Positions 33,277-43,797 of a stretch of DNA of 64,000 nucleotides are shown here, piece by piece (the first letter of the stretch is position 1; each line of letters starts with the position of its first letter). The notes below the pieces were generated by a model. That model was not told the DNA's origin and did no database searches. It saw only the letters and a list, made by a program, of their open reading frames with translations. The translations under genes were made by a program, and so were the position numbers. Source of the stretch: Tritrichomonas musculus. Its lineage: Eukaryota > Parabasalia > Tritrichomonadida > Tritrichomonadidae. The stretch covers positions 310,001 through 374,000 of the forward strand of contig JAPFFF010000058.1 in NCBI GenBank assembly GCA_039105265.1, read 5' to 3'.

Positions 33277-33543
33277 TCCAACCTAATTAATTCGCCATAC
33301 ATTTGCTTTAATAATCTCATTTTCATGTTCCACATGTTAATATATCTCTTGCCATAAGCTTTATCACATACATTTCCATAATAGCGTGCATATAATCTAT
33401 TTATAGCTGCCTCATTATTATCATTATCAGCTTTCTATCTCTTTATCTCATTAATGAGTTCATTATATCTATCTTGTTCATATTTAGAGTTAAGATGAAT
33501 TAATTTGTTAATACCAATATCTGCATCATAAAATTCTACCATT
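33277..33543 (-). pseudogene. short ORF of unknown product, looks broken
   Basis: About 89 codons starting MVEFYDADIGINKLIHLNSK, just downstream of the helicase on the same strand. Tyr/Asn-rich and helical. Product not recognised. Degraded member of the fossil module. Confidence 0.3.
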
Positions 33544-33575
33544 TTTATATAAAAATAAATTAAATATTTATGTAA

Positions 33576-35219
33576 TTAAATGGAAACAAGCATGTATTTT
33601 CTGACCCTCTTACCATCAATTGTAGGTCGCATCTCTTTAATCTTAAGTGTATTCGGAAATATCTTGGTGCCATAGTAGCTGTATAACTCTTTTTTACCTC
33701 TAAACTCAACATTTAAGGATCTACCATTAAATTCACTTATAGCATTATCTGCTTTGTCTGTAGATGGCTTATCATTCGATTCCATTGCTTTAGTATTAAG
33801 GTCTGTGGAATCAGGTATCATTGAAACATTCTCATTATAAATCAATCTATACATTCGAGCTCGCTTACCATCATCACATGTATTCTTGCTCATTATAATC
33901 TTATAAGGATGTGGGAATATCTTGGCACCATAGTAACTGTATAACTCTTTTTTACCCTTAAATCGAATATTAAGATCTTTACCATTATACATATTTTCAT
34001 TATACAATTCATTATTAAATTCAATTGGCTTATTTTCATTGTCATCTGGATTACTAATCTTATTTAATAGTGTATCGCTTAATATAATTTCTCCATGCTT
34101 ATTTAATATTCTCATCCATTTATCTATATTTGTATTACGCCATGCTTTAACTCTGGTATCATGCAATCTATTATAGTATCTGTCTGCTAGATTATTACTT
34201 ATCGATTTATTAACTGCGCCATCAATATTAAGGAATAAGTAGGTGATACTATTACTAGATCTATTTCGACCAATAAACTGCTCAACTGAGGAATAATTGT
34301 CTAAGGGTGTCTGTATGAAGATTTGTAATACATTATCATTAATAGACTGTCCAGCTTGTATCGTACTAGTGCATACAACAACCTTATTCATTATTGGATC
34401 ACCATTCGATTTATCAACAAATCTGCCATTAATCAACTCAGTCTCTTTATTATCTCCATTATACAATAATGCACCAAAATTCTCTTTAACAAGCAATTCT
34501 TTCAATGATCGGCCTTCATGCTTATCCTCAATCTTAATAATAATCGCATTAAAGTCATTTATATTAGTCTTAACTAATTCAATTATTTCATGATACTGTA
34601 ATGATAAATTAGTCAACTTATTAATATATAACTTTCTATGATAGCGAGTACTTATTACTGGACTTATAGTAACATAATCTTTAAACACAGACAGGTGCTT
34701 TAATTCTCTGGGGGTGGCTGTAATAAGTCCAACATAATTAAATTCTCGCGTCATCTCTATTAATGCTGGATGTAATAACAATAAGTGAGCTTCCTCGATA
34801 AACAAATGATATTTATTAAGTAGATTTTCATGTGTAAACTCAATTATACTACCTAAACATCTAGATGCTGTGTGATATGTAGTGATGATCACTCGAACAT
34901 TATTATCAAATGCTAACTTAATGTCTTTAAATGCGCCATCATTAGTGCATAACTTAACAGAGTCTTCACTATAATCAACTGCATTATAGAAATCAACAGC
35001 AATATTGGTAGTGGGAACAATAATTATATAATTATTATCTTTGCTGTCTTTAATATGATTCATCAATGCTGTCGACTTACCAGATCCAATTGGCGCATCT
35101 AATATAAATTTGCATGTATCGAATACTATTTCATGAGTAATATCTTGCTTAGTAATCGATATCTTATAAGTAGATACTGGAATGGTGTCAAACAAAGTGG
35201 ATTCGAGATATTGGGACAT
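33576..35219 (-). CDS. SF2 helicase resembling origin-binding (herpes UL9-type) helicases, with duplicated C-terminal domain
   Basis: About 547 aa from Met at 35219 (MSQYLEST); an upstream Met at 35255 would add 12 residues. Motif I is DAPIGSGKSTAL (about 50-62), in the style of herpes-type origin-binding helicases. Motif II is IEEAH (DEAH variant), motif III is TATP, and the C-terminal helicase motif VEQFIGRNRSSN resembles motif VI. After about residue 390 come two copies of a domain of about 45 residues (KGKKELYSYYGAKIFP ... DGKRARMYRL and RGKKELYSYYGTKIFP ... DGKRVRKYML). The domain is unknown to me. Replication initiation is an inference from family resemblance and from the repeats just upstream. 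Confidence 0.6.
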   Translation of the reverse strand: MSQYLESTLFDTIPVSTYKISITKQDITHEIVFDTCKFILDAPIGSGKSTALMNHIKDSKDNNYIIIVPTTNIAVDFYNAVDYSEDSVKLCTNDGAFKDIKLAFDNNVRVIITTYHTASRCLGSIIEFTHENLLNKYHLFIEEAHLLLLHPALIEMTREFNYVGLITATPRELKHLSVFKDYVTISPVISTRYHRKLYINKLTNLSLQYHEIIELVKTNINDFNAIIIKIEDKHEGRSLKELLVKENFGALLYNGDNKETELINGRFVDKSNGDPIMNKVVVCTSTIQAGQSINDNVLQIFIQTPLDNYSSVEQFIGRNRSSNSITYLFLNIDGAVNKSISNNLADRYYNRLHDTRVKAWRNTNIDKWMRILNKHGEIILSDTLLNKISNPDDNENKPIEFNNELYNENMYNGKDLNIRFKGKKELYSYYGAKIFPHPYKIIMSKNTCDDGKRARMYRLIYNENVSMIPDSTDLNTKAMESNDKPSTDKADNAISEFNGRSLNVEFRGKKELYSYYGTKIFPNTLKIKEMRPTIDGKRVRKYMLVSI

Positions 35220-35264
35220 TTGGGACAAAATTAAAAAATATATATTTTGGGACAACTGGACTTG

Positions 35265-35460
35265 TTCCCATTTAATTCAATCTAGAGATCATTTCCATTT
35301 AATCGATAGCCGGATTGTTTCCATTTAATTCAATCTAGAGATCATTTACATTTAATCGATAGCCGGATTGTTCCCATTTAATGAGATAGTTGGTATTATT
35401 ATATGTTTTATTAGCCGGATTGTTTCCATTTAATTCAATCTAGAAATCATTTACATCTAA
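35265..35460. repeat. tandem 53-bp repeats upstream of the helicase (iteron-like)
   Basis: Four units with about 53-bp period. Units 1 and 2 are near identical, each with CCATTTAATTCAATCTAGA and ATCGATAGCCGGATTG. Unit 3 keeps the two ends only. Unit 4 is partial. They lie within 50 bp of the helicase start. Repeats of this kind beside an initiator helicase can act as an origin, but that is inferred. Confidence 0.6.
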
Positions 35461-35723
35461 TGTTATATGTTTTGGTAGCTATAACATATTAAATCATCTA
35501 TATTTATAAGCGGACAGTTTCAATTAATTTTATTATTAACATAATTATTGATCTATTGGATGCCTGGATAGTTCATTGGATGTACTCCATCATGTTAATT
35601 TAGAGCTATAATTGCTTATTTGAGCTTATTTTCATGTAAATCATAATATGGACATAACGCTATGGACGGCACAAATGGACGACCTTATATAGTAGAATGT
35701 GCCATAGCTATATGGTATATCTG

Positions 35724-35776
35724 TTAAGGAAGCGAAGCGTGAGTGGAGAGCTTTAGCTCGGAGCTCTCCTTAACAT
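35724..35776. other. GC-rich hairpin
   Basis: GTTAAGGA pairs with TCCTTAAC at the ends, and a nested GAGAGCT / AGCTCTC hairpin lies inside. It contains AAGCGAAGCG and sits in an intergenic stretch 60 bp from the right GGCGCC palindrome. Confidence 0.45.
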
Positions 35777-35937
35777 TACTACTAGAGATCTTACAAAAGT
35801 TTTTTAAATTGACCTTGAAAATTGACCAAAAAAGGCGCCTTTTTTAATTGTTTTATTTGCTTATTGGCAAGAGCGATCTTAGAATATTTGCTGATTCAAA
35901 ACAGCTCAATGAAGATGATAATGTTTTAAAAAAGATG

Positions 35938-36320
35938 AGTTTCAGATGGTTATTGAAGATGATGAGTTACAAACGACGATTGAAGATGATAGCAACTACA
36001 GATGACGAATTGAAGATGATGGCAACTACAAATGATAGTTTAAGGCAGCGACAAGCTACAGATGATGAATTGAAATAGATGATTGACTATAAATGACGAA
36101 TTAAAGATGATAACAAACCACAAAAGGCAAATTGAAGATGATGACAAACTACAAATGACGAATTAAAGCTGACGACGAACTATGGACGACAATTGAAGAT
36201 AATTAAAATTACAGATGGCAAATTGAAGATGACGACGAGCTACAGATGATGAATTGAAGAAGATGATTGACTACAAATTACGAATTGAAAATGATAACAA
36301 ACTATAGACGGCAATTTAAG
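35938..36320. repeat. degenerate tandem repeat, about 36-bp unit
   Basis: Repeats of GAATTGAAGATGATG and CAACTACAGATGACG type, around ten units with many substitutions. The 76-codon ORF over it is a by-product of the repeat. Confidence 0.6.
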
Positions 36321-36560
36321 ATCTATTTTTAACTCTACTACCTACTCTACTATTTATTCTATTACTAATCTTACTTTTTATTCTACACTTATCCAAACAC
36401 TCATTCGAATACTTATTCTGCTTCTTTTCTTACAACTTATCTTATTACTTATCTTACTACTTATTCTGCTACTTTTCTTATTATTATATAATGATATATT
36501 ACATTACATCTTCTCCTTTCATTACTATGTATTCTACATTAATCTTACTACTTGAGACAA
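36321..36560. repeat. pyrimidine-rich repeat
   Basis: Runs of CTTATTCTACTACTTATC type with imperfect 10-12 bp periodicity, strongly strand-biased (almost no G). The rest up to 36965 shows nothing recognisable. Confidence 0.5.
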
Positions 36561-36965
36561 TTAAAGCAGGTTTTCATTGTACTCAAATCTCCTGTATTTT
36601 ATTAGTTGAATATTCCGACAGTCATTTAATTTCTTTCATCATTGTATAATTTCTTCAATAAAAGTTAATGAACAAATGACTTTTTAAAAAATTTGAGACA
36701 ATTTTTGACGTTTTTATTAGTATCAGATGTAGAAAATCTTTATTTTTAACACAAAACAATTATTTGCAGCTATTTTGGCATGTTTTATTGGCTGATTTTC
36801 TAACATAATTCTCTTCACTGCTTTTTTGTTTTTCAAATATCATACATTTACGACCTAAAAATTACTTATTTAATTATTTTATTTAGTTATATAATATTAC
36901 AAACCATTAGTTCCTATTATTTTACTTTTTTTAATTTTATTTTTAAAATACCATTCAAAAAGATA

Positions 36966-37856
36966 GGTGTGGCGATCGGAAGTGAAGTGTCAAAAAATTG
37001 AAATAAAACTTAAAAAATCCATAGATCACAAATTAAACCAATTAATTAAATGTTGCATCCTATATTGATTATATATTTTGAATAAAAAATAAAATTCTAT
37101 GTGCGAAATTTAAGATATAAAATAAATGATTTTTTCATTCAATTTTATGACATGTTATATAAAAAATATGATTTGTTTTAAGCTTTATATAAAAAATTTA
37201 TAAGCCATTCGCATATTAAACCACTTGAATATTTTTAAATAGCTTAAATTTATCAGGAAAAAATATTGAAACTTACAAAATAATAAATAAAATATTATTT
37301 TTTTTTATCATTTCATATAAATCAATCAAGAAATTGGAGAAAGGAATTTATAATGTTCTATAGAATAGGAATAAACAATTTTTTTTTAATTCATTATGAA
37401 TAAAATATAAAAATTATTTATCCCAATTCATTCAAAACTGGCAAAAACGAATTGACTTTTGTTTTTACTCCTTTGTAAAATATTTATTTATTTTTTTAAG
37501 CACAAGTTACCTATATTATACAATTCAAATTATCTTTTCTAAATTGAATGTTCTAAAAATTATATTTTAGGGAAGCTACTTTCTTTTTTGGCGTCATATG
37601 TTTTTTCTTTAATATTGTTTACTCGAGAATCTTTACATAAGTTGGAAAAATATAATAAAGTTTCATTTTTCATTAGGAAAAAACGATTATTTTCAATTGA
37701 ATTTCGTATTTATTCATATCTTGGAAATGCTACATAGAATTTTTAAAATAATAATTTTAAAAATATTATATTACAATTTAATCCACCAATACAAAATATC
37801 ATCCAATTCTATGGATTTTTCATTTTTTCTGACACTTCACTTCCGATCGCCACACC
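36966..37856. mobile_element. TA-flanked mariner-like MITE, GGTGTGGCG ends
   Basis: 891 bp. TIRs pair perfectly over at least 27 bp (GGTGTGGCGATCGGAAGTG and on) and are flanked by TA (36964-36965, 37857-37858). TTCAAAAAG stands just outside each end. The interior has no ORF, so the copy is non-autonomous or decayed. Confidence 0.75.
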
Positions 37857-37858
37857 TA

Positions 37859-38336
37859 TTCAAAAAGTTTAATTAAAAAAATTGAATGGATTTTATTTTT
37901 TTCTTCCACTTTTTGAATAGGAGGTGCTGATATTTAAATAGAACTCAGGTTCACTAGGATTTAACCCTTTTATTTATAATAATTTTTATAAAATATCCAA
38001 TTTATAATTTTCTATACATACACAAAGTTTTTCAATCAAAAAGTTTAGTAAATATACAAAAAGTTTTATATTCAAAAAGTTCTTTGTTTCCAAAAAAGTT
38101 CTATGTTCCCAAAATTTTTTTGTTTCCAAAAATTTGTTTGTTTCCAAAAAAGACGTTTGTTTCGGAAACAGAATTTTGTTACCAAATAAGCCTATCATAT
38201 AAAATATATCATAAATATAAACACTATCTTCTTAATGGATATAAACTGTCAGAAGTCGAGATATCGCATGCAAAATTTGTGAAGGTCTGTTTGATTTTAT
38301 AAAATTTTCATCTTGTAAGTTTTAAAATAAAATCTA
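37859..38336. other. gene-free spacer with GTTTCCAAAAA repeats
   Basis: 38060-38165 holds six or so imperfect copies of a 17-20 bp word around TTTGTTTCCAAAAAAG. Two opposite-strand ORFs over it are by-products. No gene seen. Confidence 0.5.
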
Positions 38337-38640
38337 TAGTCTAGAGTAAAACTCCCCTACCAAATGGAAACCCCCTACCAAATCTCTATATAAAAGAGTT
38401 AGAATCATAATATCATATATACATATAGATAAAATGTTAATTTGATAAAAAAATTATTATTATTTAAAAAATGTTTATTTTATATTTAGATATTAGTATT
38501 TAAAAATGCAATCTATTCAATTTTTTTATCGAAAAATTGAATAGAAAATGGTAGGTGGGTTTTCCACCAACGTACTTTTTGCCACCATTAAAGGCCAAAA
38601 ATAGGTGGATAAAAATGGTAGGGGGTTTTCTAGTAGACTA
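38337..38640. mobile_element. TA-flanked MITE, TAGTCTAG ends with CCCCTACC
   Basis: 304 bp. The ends TAGTCTAGAGTAAAACTCCC and GGGTTTTCTAGTAGACTA are inverted, with TA on each side (38335-38336, 38641-38642). The CCCCTACC / GGTAGGGG block is repeated inward at each end. Non-coding. Confidence 0.7.
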
Positions 38641-38932
38641 TAATGCTTATTATTTTGCTAATAATTCAATATTTCAAATATTATTAAGAAAAAATGTGAG
38701 ATTGATTCAAATAGAGTTTTAGTCCTATTGAAACCATTGTTTTTGCTTATCAATTTTTGAATAAAATAATATGGATATTGAAAAGATATTAATAGTTTAT
38801 TATTGAAAATTTTTTATACACAAATACTTTTATATTTGAATATTTAAGACGAATATGATTATTTTCCCAATATTAATAAAATATATTTAACATATTCAAA
38901 AAATTTAATTAATATATTGACATATTTGGTAT

Positions 38933-39274
38933 GAATAAGCAAAAGAGACTTTTTGTAAGGACATTCAAATAATTGAATGAGAATAATTTTTTCTCTCAAT
39001 TATTTTTTATTTTTGAGAGAATTAAAAAATAAAATTATTTTTAACCTTTTTATATTTTTACATAATTTTTACCGAGGCTACATACCGCCTAGCGGGCGTC
39101 GAGCGAAGCCGAGAACCCGCGGCTGGCGGTTAGAATCGGTAAAAATTATGTACCATAAAAAGATTTAAAAATCTTTTTATTTTTTTATATTTTCTCAGAT
39201 AAAAAAATTGAAAGGTAAAATTATTCTCATTCAATTATTTGAATGTCCTTACAAAAAGTCTCTTTTGCTTATTC
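38933..39274. mobile_element. fold-back element with GC-rich core
   Basis: Arms of about 58 bp starting GAATAAGCAAAAGAGACTTT pair almost perfectly. A second stem (CATAATTTTTACCGA / TCGGTAAAAATTATG) lies inside. The core (39074-39140) is GC-rich, with ACCGCC pairing GGCGGT and a GAGCGAAGCCGAG tip. The whole 342 bp can form one long hairpin. No target duplication is evident. Confidence 0.7.
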
Positions 39275-41033
39275 AGTACCTACATCAAGATGAAATATAA
39301 ATTACTCTGTTTATTGTGTTTGTAAAATCATAATTAGCATTTTAGAATATATTAATGTCATTACGGTAGTATAAAATATAATCAAAAAGAATTTTACCAA
39401 ATGCTCGAACAGAGTCTCAGAAAAAATGAAAGTGATATCTCGATTTCTGACAGATATTTTCAAAAACCAGCCCATAATTCATTTTTATTTATCAGTCCAT
39501 ATTTAACTTATCATAATTTTTAAAAAAATGAATCGTAACAAAAAAATTTGAATGAATTTTCAGAAAATTTCCTATCGTTGCCTCCCCTTTCCAAAAAAAT
39601 GTATGGAATGTTTTTTGAAATACTTTTATCTTTTTATATAGTAAATATTAATCGGTAATATTGATGTTTCATTTCATACTTATGATGTATTATATATATT
39701 TAACTTTATAGACCAATTAATTTTTTCTCATCAAAATGGAATATCTGCATGATACCATCATATATGTGCATTTGTATTTGCTTAACATATGTTTTATTGT
39801 TTTTGAATGCTAGTTTGTATTTTATATCACTTATTATTTCACTAATTATGAAGATATTATAAATTAAATTTATGACTAAAAAAAATGTGATTTTTCTGGA
39901 GAGATTGGCTTAACCGTTTAATATAATTTTTGGATATGATATTATATAAATAAATTAATGGTTTTTTATCGAGGCAAAGAAACTTGATATAGCCATTAAA
40001 AAAAGATAAAAATGTTTGAAAACCAAATCCTCTCAAATAAACGTCTATTTTATTTTAACATTCATTTTTTTGAATAAGCACGTTTTTTGGTTCTCACAAA
40101 AAATCTTGAATTTTCTGGAAAGACTGGAATAATATTACAAGCTCTAAACAACATATGCCTTAATATATAAAATATAATGAGGTTTTACCGAGCCAATTAG
40201 GTTAAATATGTTTCTATTTTAGGATATTTATGTTTGCATAAATTTTTACATAAAAGCTCTTCAAATATTTTGTGAGTATAAAATTTGGATTATTTATTTT
40301 TATCTTATTAAAACAATTTCATAAATAGAATTTATATTAAATATATGATATAAATATGATAAAATAAATATAAAATGAAACACAAAAATTATTTACAAAT
40401 AAATACATATATAATTATAAATCTCCAAATGCATTCAAAATTAAAAACTCATTTATAATTCAAAGATATAAAAATATTTTGATAAAGCATTCATAAATAA
40501 TTGTATGAGCTATTTTAATTTTTCATTATTAATGAAAATAATGATAGATTTTTATTTTCTCAAATTATTGTATGTAATCATTCAATAAAATTAATAACAT
40601 TTTATTGAAATTAAAATTATAGTTTAAATTTCAAATATCTTATTTAATTTTTCGAAACCTAAATTATAATTAATAATATTATATATAATAATTTATATTC
40701 ATTCATATTTCCAATGTATAATAAATTTTTATTGATTTACATAATGAATTACTTGAATCGTATTTTTGAATACTTAATAGTTTTTATTTAATCAATTTAT
40801 ATATTTTGCATATATCTCACAATAAAATTTAAATATAATATTTTATGGCTATTATAATAATATAAAATTCAATATAAAAACATATTATAAAATATAATGA
40901 ATTAAAAACCACTAGTTATTTCTATTTCGTTTTTTTCGAGTTTCCATACATTTTTCCAAAAACTATTTGGTTTTTTCAATTCCAAAATGGCCAATTTGTT
41001 TTTCAAATTCAAAGCATCAATCAATCTCTGCTA
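39275..41033. other. long AT-rich gene-free spacer
   Basis: About 1.76 kb without a credible ORF, repeat or RNA gene. It precedes the LRR protein gene, so the last few hundred bases should contain its promoter. Confidence 0.6.
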
Positions 41034-43220
41034 ATGTCAAAAAAATCAAGTGGAATACTCAATTGTAACTGGAGAATATCTCGATCAGAGCCTATAAAAA
41101 AAAATTCTTCTAAAAATAAAGTTTCAAGAATCAATGAAAAAATAACTGAAATTAAGTCTGATATTGACAGTTCAACAGTTATCCTTTTTTTGAATAACAA
41201 TCCATTTACAACATTAAAAGGTCTTGACACGCTTCAAAATTTGAAAGAACTTTATCTTGATTCAACCAATCTATCATCTTTAAAATATGCAAATGATCAA
41301 CCATCATTGGAAGTAATATCTTTTTTCAATACTCCTTTTAATGATTTACCACTAGCTCGCGTAATGTGTGGACTGGCATTTCATCAAAGTTTAAAAGAAG
41401 TTAACAAAATTGAATTTACTGAGAAAGAAAAAGAATTCTGCAAAGAACATGGTAAAGAACTGAGAATAGAACTATACGAAGGTCTTATTTTGACAGCAAC
41501 TAATCCTATTCGCTGGATTAATCCAGAAACAAAAAAGAAAATTGAATTTTATCCCAATAAAAATCCAATTAAACGATATTATTCAGATATCAATCACAAA
41601 TATCCTAAAAAGAAATCAAATCGAATCATTTCTCAAAAACCAAAGAAAAACCAATATGGAAATGAAAGCTCCACACAAAATGATACAAATGAAAGACAAT
41701 CCAGAAACTTTATTCAAAATCAAGTAACAGAACCAAATCAATCTGTTTCTAACCATAATGATTCTTTTGATATTTATGAAAAAGAACAAAATCAAGAAGT
41801 AGAACAAACAATCGTTAATTATTCAAAATTTGCTCAATTTTCTTCAGATAATGAAGAAGAAGATAATTTTGATTTCCAAAATATACCTCAATTTAATAAA
41901 ACAAATACTGTAGACAATTCTGACGATGAAATAATTTCTAAATCAAACAATGAAAATACTTCAACAGCTGCAGCATTGGCAGTGAACTCTTTAGCGGCAC
42001 AGCTTGGAATGAATATTATCAATGGTTCTGATTCTGATTCCGAAATGCAAACCGATTACTTTAATAAAATGGCTAATTATAATAAAAATTTTATGAAATC
42101 GCTCGAAACATCGTCTGCCTATTCATCTGTAGCAAATGAATCAAATAAAAGCAAAGATTCTCATAGAAAACGCAGGAAAGCTCAGCAAAATAATTCTTCT
42201 GATAACACAAACCTATTAGATAATACAGGAAATTCTCAAAATCAACAAAATATACAACAACAACAAAATCAAAATATTAAAGGTGACGACTCTTATACAG
42301 TGGATTATACAGATTACAATACAAGTACAATTTCTGTTAAAAAACAGCAATCAAAGCAGGAACAACCAGAAGTTAAAAATAAAAAATCTTCAAATGCTAA
42401 ACATTCACAAGACCATCCACAACAAAAATCACCTGTCACCAAAGAAGGAGGATACTCAGAAGATAATTATTATTCAGGATACTCGAGCGTGAAACCATCA
42501 ACAAAACAACCAACTCAACAACAACCATCGAAACCTTCAGCTACAAAAGAAGAAGAATATTCAGAAGGCGGTTATTATTCAGAATATTCAAGTGCTAAAC
42601 CACCACAAAAACAACCAGCTCAACAACAACCACAAAAACAACCACCTCAAAACCAATCAAATATCAAACCCAATGGATCTCCAGATGAAGAATACTATTC
42701 AGATTATTCAAGTGTTAAACCACCACAAAAACAACCAGCTCAACAGCAACCACCGAAACCTTCAGCCACAAAAGAAGAAGAATATTCAGAAGGCGATTAT
42801 TATTCAGAATATTCAAGTGTTAAACCACCACAAAAACAACCACCACAAAACCAATCAAATATCAAACCCAATGGATCTCCAGATGAAGAATACTATTCAG
42901 ATTATTCAAGTGTTAAACCACCACAAAAACAACCAACTCAGCAACAACCACAACCATCAAATACAAAAAACAATGGATCTCAAGATGAAGAATACTATTC
43001 AGATTATTCAAGTGTTAAGCCACCACAAAAACAACCAGCTCAACAGCAACCACTGAAACCTTCAGCCACAAAAGAAGAAGAATATTCAGAAGGCGATTAC
43101 TATTCAGAATATTCAAATGTTAAACCACCACAAAAACAACCAGCTCAACAACATGCAACAAACAATGATGCAGACAATTCAGATTATTATGAAGAATACA
43201 CAAGTTCTGCTGCCAAATAA
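41034..43220 (+). CDS. LRR-containing protein with long low-complexity repeat tail
   Basis: 728 aa. Residues about 40-125 carry short leucine-rich repeats (VILFLNNNPF, NLKELYLDSTNLSSL, SLEVISFFNTPF), of the SDS22/LRRC kind used in protein binding. From about 170 the chain is Asn/Gln/Ser-rich. Residues about 470-715 contain eight or so tandem units around EEYYSDYSSVKPPQKQP separated by Gln/Pro runs. The nucleotide repeat is regular enough to give open frames in other registers (for example 42592-43056), which are shadows. The Tyr-rich acidic units might be phosphorylation targets; that is a guess. Function unknown. The single upstream Met gives the start. Confidence 0.75.
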   Translation: MSKKSSGILNCNWRISRSEPIKKNSSKNKVSRINEKITEIKSDIDSSTVILFLNNNPFTTLKGLDTLQNLKELYLDSTNLSSLKYANDQPSLEVISFFNTPFNDLPLARVMCGLAFHQSLKEVNKIEFTEKEKEFCKEHGKELRIELYEGLILTATNPIRWINPETKKKIEFYPNKNPIKRYYSDINHKYPKKKSNRIISQKPKKNQYGNESSTQNDTNERQSRNFIQNQVTEPNQSVSNHNDSFDIYEKEQNQEVEQTIVNYSKFAQFSSDNEEEDNFDFQNIPQFNKTNTVDNSDDEIISKSNNENTSTAAALAVNSLAAQLGMNIINGSDSDSEMQTDYFNKMANYNKNFMKSLETSSAYSSVANESNKSKDSHRKRRKAQQNNSSDNTNLLDNTGNSQNQQNIQQQQNQNIKGDDSYTVDYTDYNTSTISVKKQQSKQEQPEVKNKKSSNAKHSQDHPQQKSPVTKEGGYSEDNYYSGYSSVKPSTKQPTQQQPSKPSATKEEEYSEGGYYSEYSSAKPPQKQPAQQQPQKQPPQNQSNIKPNGSPDEEYYSDYSSVKPPQKQPAQQQPPKPSATKEEEYSEGDYYSEYSSVKPPQKQPPQNQSNIKPNGSPDEEYYSDYSSVKPPQKQPTQQQPQPSNTKNNGSQDEEYYSDYSSVKPPQKQPAQQQPLKPSATKEEEYSEGDYYSEYSNVKPPQKQPAQQHATNNDADNSDYYEEYTSSAAK

Positions 43221-43797
43221 TCTCTAAATACATTTACATGATTTTTTCAACATTTTTTCATGCAAACATGTTTTGATTCAGGAAAATTATTTTTACTATA
43301 TTTTTGCAATTTTGTTTAAAAACTTCTTCTTTATTTTATTAGTTTAAAGAATAACATAGATAATGTTGGTAATCCTTTTTCGTTTAATAAAATTATTTTT
43401 TTAAAATGATAAAAAAAAAGAATTCTCTGTTTCCTCTTAATGATGTATATATCATTAATGCTCATTGATGATATCTGGCCTTAAAAAAATAGTATATTAT
43501 AATTTATAATAGTATTAAAGTATATACTAAACTTCACCAATAATATTAACCATATCAAGAAAAAATTTGGTTGTCGTTTATAATACATATGCATCTGTTA
43601 TATATATGGCTATTTTTTAAAAAATTTTACATTTGAAATATGAATAAATGACCTTATTAAGGTCAAAGACAAATAAAAATTCATCGTCATCATAATATGT
43701 TATGTTTAATACGTTAAGAAGAATTGAATTAGGTTTTCAAATGTCACTTTTTGATTATTTAATTTTTAAATAAATAACTGTAACCTTAAGTTGAACA
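43221..43797. promoter_or_regulatory. intergenic, upstream of CAMK-type kinase gene
   Basis: AT-rich spacer. TCACTTTTTGA at 43744-43754 lies about 45 bp before the kinase ATG and fits the trichomonad initiator pattern TCAYTWY. This is a candidate start site, not shown to function. Confidence 0.35.

Larger units (their letters stand above)
31820..35839 (-). other. compact helicase module bracketed by GGCGCC palindromes (virus-like or plasmid-like fossil)
   Basis: A 4.0-kb block in which every credible ORF is on the minus strand with short spacers: helicase, two short ORFs that look broken, then two more short ORFs. Palindromes around GGCGCC sit at both limits (31815-31830; AAAAAAGGCGCCTTTTTT at 35828-35845). 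GC content and codon use differ from the flanks. No capsid, polymerase B, integrase or protease gene is visible, so I cannot assign it to Polintons or any named virus family. It looks degraded. Confidence 0.45.

Noticed and set aside
31820-35839. Polinton/Maverick identity
   Set aside because: No polymerase B, integrase, packaging ATPase, protease or capsid gene can be seen, so only a virus-like or plasmid-like fossil is claimed.
36966-37856. Longer target duplication ATTCAAAAAG around the MITE
   Set aside because: The two copies are not at the same distance from the ends. TA is the simpler target, and the word is common in this DNA.
42592-43056. 154-codon His/Asn/Gln-rich ORF
   Set aside because: Alternative register of the repeat region of the LRR protein; the main frame is longer and starts with a sensible N-terminus.
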